The position numbers were made by a program, and so were the translations under genes. Source: Rhizobium brockwellii (GTDB taxonomy: Bacteria > Pseudomonadota > Alphaproteobacteria > Rhizobiales > Rhizobiaceae). From it: a stretch of 64,000 nt of DNA. Every line of letters starts with the position of its first letter. Position 1 is the stretch's first letter. Where the stretch lies: positions 558,001 through 622,000 of the forward strand of contig NZ_CP053440.1 in the NCBI RefSeq assembly GCF_000769405.2, given 5' to 3'. Positions 61,405-64,000 of this stretch are shown here, one piece after another. The notes under the pieces were generated by a model that saw only the letters and a list, made by a program, of their open reading frames with translations, was not told the origin of the DNA and made no database searches.

Positions 61405-62811
61405 GTGAAGCAGTACAGTCTGTTCATCGGCGGAGCACGCATCGAGACCGCAACCTATGCCGAAGTTCGCAGCCCATCGACCGGCGAAATCGTCGGTCAG
61501 ATGCCGCTGGCGACGGCGGCGGATCTCGACCATGCCGTTGCCGCCGCCTCAGTCGCCTTTCGCACTTGGGGCCAGGGGTCGGAAGAAGAGCGCCAGGCCG
61601 CCTGTCGCGCTATTGCCGAAAAGATCGCAGCCAATGGCGAGGAACTTGCACGCCTTTTGACGTTGGAGCAGGGCAAGCCTCTCAATGGTCTCGGTTCCCG
61701 GTTTGAAATAGGCGGTGCACTTGCGTGGACACGCCATACGGCAGAGCTGAATCTGCCCATCGAAATCCTGCAGGACGACAATGAAGGGCGTGTCGAATTG
61801 CATCGCAAGCCGATTGGCGTCGTCGGTTCGATCACACCCTGGAACTGGCCGGTGATGATCGCTTGCTGGCATATCGTGCCAGCGGTGCGAGCCGGCAATA
61901 CGGTCATCATCAAGCCGTCGCCGCTGACGCCACTTTCGACGATCCGTCTTGTCGAGATCATGAATGAAGTGCTGCCGCCCGGCGTCGTCAATGTCATCAC
62001 CGGCGAAAACAGCATTGGTGCAGCACTTTCCGCCCATGACGGCATCGCCAAGATGACCTTCACAGGCTCGACCGAGACCGGCAAGAAGGTCATGGCTTCG
62101 GCTGTCGCGACGTTGAAACGCCTGACGCTCGAGCTTGGCGGCAATGATGCTGGTATCGTTCTTCCCGATGCCGACCCTGCGCAGATCGCCGAGGGCCTGT
62201 TCTGGGGAGCCTTCATCAACAACGGCCAGACCTGCGCAGCGCTGAAGCGCCTTTATGTCCACGACAGCATTTATGAAGACGTCTGCGCACGGCTTGCCGA
62301 CTACGCCGGCAGGATCGTGATCGGCGACGGCCTCGACGAAACCAGCATTCTTGGCCCGGTCCAGAACGAAATGCAGTTCAACAAAGTTCGCGAACTTGTC
62401 GATGATGCGCGCGCCAATGGCGGCCGAATTCTCGCCGGCGGCACGCCGATCGATCGGCCGGGTTACTTCTATCCGATCACGCTTGTTGCCGACGTCGATC
62501 ATGGTGTTCGTCTCGTCGACGAAGAGCAGTTCGGGCCGGCACTGCCGATCATTCGTTACACCGATATCGATGAGGTCATCGCCCGCGCCAACACCAATCC
62601 TGCCGGGCTTGGCGGCTCTGTCTGGTCGGCGGACGCCGAAAAGGCCAAGCGCTATGCAATGCAGCTCGAATGCGGCTCGGTATGGATCAACAAGCACGGA
62701 ACGATCCAGCCGAACGCCCCCTTCGGCGGCGTCAAACAATCGGGCATCGGTGTCGAGTTCGGCGCCGAAGGGCTGAAGGAATTCACCACAATCCAGACGG
62801 TGTTGAGCTGA
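61405..62811 (+). CDS. aldehyde dehydrogenase, probable aryl-acetaldehyde type
   Basis: 468 residues from GTG 61405 with GGGAGGAG upstream. Catalytic Cys in FINNGQTCAALKRLYV, Glu in LTLELGGNDAGIVLPDADP, Rossmann segment ITPWNWPVMIACWHIVPAVR. Its position behind a FeaR-like gene suggests phenylacetaldehyde or 4-hydroxyphenylacetaldehyde as substrate, though sequence alone cannot exclude other aldehydes. The GMC oxidase gene starts 3 bases after its stop, so the two enzymes probably act in series. Confidence 0.85.
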   Translation: MKQYSLFIGGARIETATYAEVRSPSTGEIVGQMPLATAADLDHAVAAASVAFRTWGQGSEEERQAACRAIAEKIAANGEELARLLTLEQGKPLNGLGSRFEIGGALAWTRHTAELNLPIEILQDDNEGRVELHRKPIGVVGSITPWNWPVMIACWHIVPAVRAGNTVIIKPSPLTPLSTIRLVEIMNEVLPPGVVNVITGENSIGAALSAHDGIAKMTFTGSTETGKKVMASAVATLKRLTLELGGNDAGIVLPDADPAQIAEGLFWGAFINNGQTCAALKRLYVHDSIYEDVCARLADYAGRIVIGDGLDETSILGPVQNEMQFNKVRELVDDARANGGRILAGGTPIDRPGYFYPITLVADVDHGVRLVDEEQFGPALPIIRYTDIDEVIARANTNPAGLGGSVWSADAEKAKRYAMQLECGSVWINKHGTIQPNAPFGGVKQSGIGVEFGAEGLKEFTTIQTVLS

Positions 62812-62814
62812 GCC

Positions 62815-64000
62815 ATGGCGAACTTCGACTATATCATCGTCGGTGGCGGATCGTCCGGCTGTGTGTTGGCAAACCGGCTCTCCGAGAACCCGGAAAATAA
62901 GGTCCTGCTGATCGAATCCGGTCGGCGTGACACGGACCGCTGGATCCATGTTCCAGCGACCTTCTTTAAGGTTCTCGGCAAGGGTGTCGACATTCACCCC
63001 TATGCCTCCGAGCCGGAGAAGGGCCTCAACGGCCGCGCTTGCATTACCCCGCAGGGAAACGTGCTCGGCGGCGGCAGTTCCGTCAATGCGATGATCTACA
63101 TCCGTGGCCACAGGAACGACTACGATACCTGGTCGCAAATGGGGTGTCACGGCTGGTCCTACGACGATGTGCTGCCGGCTTTCCGATCGCTTGAGAATAA
63201 CGAGAGCCTCAGTGGCGAATTTCATGGCCGCAGCGGCGGCCTGCACGTCTCGAACCCTCGTCACCGCCATCCACTGAGCGAAGCCTTCATTCAGGCAGCC
63301 ACGGAAGTCGGCATTCCGTATAATCCGGACTTCAACGGTGCGGACCAGGAAGGCGTCGGGTTCTATCAGAGTACGACTTACCGTGGGCGCCGCTGGAGTT
63401 CCGCGCAGGCGTTCCTGCGCGACGCGGAGATAAGGCCGAACGTCACGATCCTGACTGAACGCAAGGTCGCCCGCATCCTGTTCGAAGGTCGCCGGGCGAC
63501 GGGTGTCGCGTTGCAGGACGGCACCATATTCACCGCTTCCAAGGAAATCGCCCTGACGGCGGGTGCGATCGCGACACCCAAGATCCTGCAGCTTTCGGGC
63601 ATTGGCGAGGCCGAGCATCTCCGCTCTCACGGCATTAATGTGGTGGCCGACCTGCCGGGCGTCGGCGCAAACTATCAGGATCATCTCGAAGCGCCGGTTC
63701 AAGGCGAGACCCACGAGCCGATCTCCATCCTCGGGCATGACAGTGGGATTCGCGCCGCCGGACACATGGCGCGCTACCTGCTGTCGCATCGTGGCCTGCT
63801 TTCGTCGAACGTCGTCGAATGCGGTGGTTTCGTCGATACGGCCGGCACCGGCCAGCCGGATGTTCAGTTCCATGTCCTGCCGGTTCTTGTAGGCTTCGTC
63901 GACCGCGACCCCGAACCCGGTCATGGTCTCAGCATCGGCCCCTGCTACCTCAGGCCGCGCTCGCGCGGCACCATTCGTCTCAGAAGCGCCGACCCAAATG
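62815..64000 (+). CDS. GMC-family alcohol oxidase/dehydrogenase, 3' end outside window
   Basis: At least 395 residues; the frame is open to the last base. FAD-binding fold YIIVGGGSSGCVLANRLSEN at the start, GMC signature 1 in QGNVLGGGSSVNAMIYIRGH (about 80), signature 2 in LTAGAIATPKILQLSGIG (about 248). The active-site His pair would be in the missing end. Choline-dehydrogenase-like, FAD-dependent, oxidises alcohols to aldehydes. Coupled to the ALDH, it could feed aryl-ethanols such as tyrosol into the hpa pathway. Confidence 0.9.
   Translation, partial: MANFDYIIVGGGSSGCVLANRLSENPENKVLLIESGRRDTDRWIHVPATFFKVLGKGVDIHPYASEPEKGLNGRACITPQGNVLGGGSSVNAMIYIRGHRNDYDTWSQMGCHGWSYDDVLPAFRSLENNESLSGEFHGRSGGLHVSNPRHRHPLSEAFIQAATEVGIPYNPDFNGADQEGVGFYQSTTYRGRRWSSAQAFLRDAEIRPNVTILTERKVARILFEGRRATGVALQDGTIFTASKEIALTAGAIATPKILQLSGIGEAEHLRSHGINVVADLPGVGANYQDHLEAPVQGETHEPISILGHDSGIRAAGHMARYLLSHRGLLSSNVVECGGFVDTAGTGQPDVQFHVLPVLVGFVDRDPEPGHGLSIGPCYLRPRSRGTIRLRSADPN

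Noticed and set aside
61549..63924. A 791-codon open frame on the minus strand
   Set aside because: It lies opposite the aldehyde dehydrogenase and GMC oxidase genes, which carry clear motifs. It has no family features; long antisense frames are common in GC-rich genes.
1..64000. tRNA, rRNA, CRISPR arrays, insertion sequences, replication origin
   Set aside because: I looked for cloverleaf-like segments, spaced direct repeats, transposase motifs and repABC genes and found none that I could support by eye.

Overview
The window looks like accessory DNA, plausibly a megaplasmid or chromid, of a member of the Rhizobiaceae (Rhizobium/Agrobacterium/Ensifer type). The evidence is GC-rich alphaproteobacterial coding throughout, two tandem SyrB-type regulators of a family known almost only from rhizobia, an ArdC-type antirestriction gene next to them, and dense catabolic operons each with its own LysR, MarR, IclR or AraC regulator. 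I see no rRNA, tRNA, CRISPR array, intact insertion sequence, replication origin or conjugation gene.

Layout. (1) 1-4241: two glycoside hydrolases, the first cut by the window edge. (2) 4607-9547: a polyamine/opine-type ABC importer operon (binding protein, two permeases, ATPase) overlapping a cysteine hydrolase and followed by a MarR regulator; its leader carries two inverted copies of a GntR-like box. (3) 9581-13768: a GH3 beta-glucosidase, then a two-piece XdhC and a MocA-like nucleotidyltransferase, without the molybdoenzyme they would serve. (4) 14259-20354: HtpG behind a good heat-shock promoter candidate, two SyrB-like proteins, ArdC and a small VOC protein. (5) 20445-31547: two divergent paralogous AraC regulators, then a long leftward run (alpha/beta hydrolase, DUF1275, VOC, DoxX, amidohydrolase, XapX, YcaC-like hydrolase, ring-cleaving dioxygenase) controlled by a divergent LysR. 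This run contains two gene remnants, a frameshifted isochorismatase start and a probable Na+/H+ antiporter tail. (6) 32089-36207: a LolD/MacB-type ATPase, an FtsX-like permease and a secreted CrtC/AttH lipocalin-like protein. (7) 36347-37890: a small XRE protein, a J-domain protein and an extra ribosomal protein S21.

(8) 38201-64000 is the main story, a large cluster for aromatic amine and 4-hydroxyphenylacetate (homoprotocatechuate) breakdown. HpaB/HpaC hydroxylate 4-hydroxyphenylacetate, HpaD opens the ring, HpaE, HpaF, HpaG, HpaH and HpaI carry the product to pyruvate and succinate semialdehyde, and a GabD-like enzyme gives succinate. Feeding this core are an aromatic amino acid decarboxylase, two class III aminotransferase-fold enzymes, three further oxidoreductases (two aldehyde dehydrogenases and a GMC alcohol oxidase) and an APC permease. 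Regulators are HpaR (MarR), HpaA (AraC), a FeaR-like AraC and an IclR.

The most interesting part is the leftward IclR-headed operon at 47274-53657: IclR, a Tm-1-like/UPF0261 protein, a HAD hydrolase, an omega-transaminase, a protein closely resembling ethanolamine-phosphate/phosphohydroxylysine phospho-lyase, and an APH-fold kinase. A kinase plus phospho-lyase next to a complete hpa pathway suggests that hydroxylated arylethylamines such as octopamine are phosphorylated and then eliminated to the aryl acetaldehyde. A 20-base operator-like motif built on TTAACATG occurs in front of hpaF/hpaR, the IclR/permease promoter and the feaR-like operon, tying the three blocks into one probable regulon.
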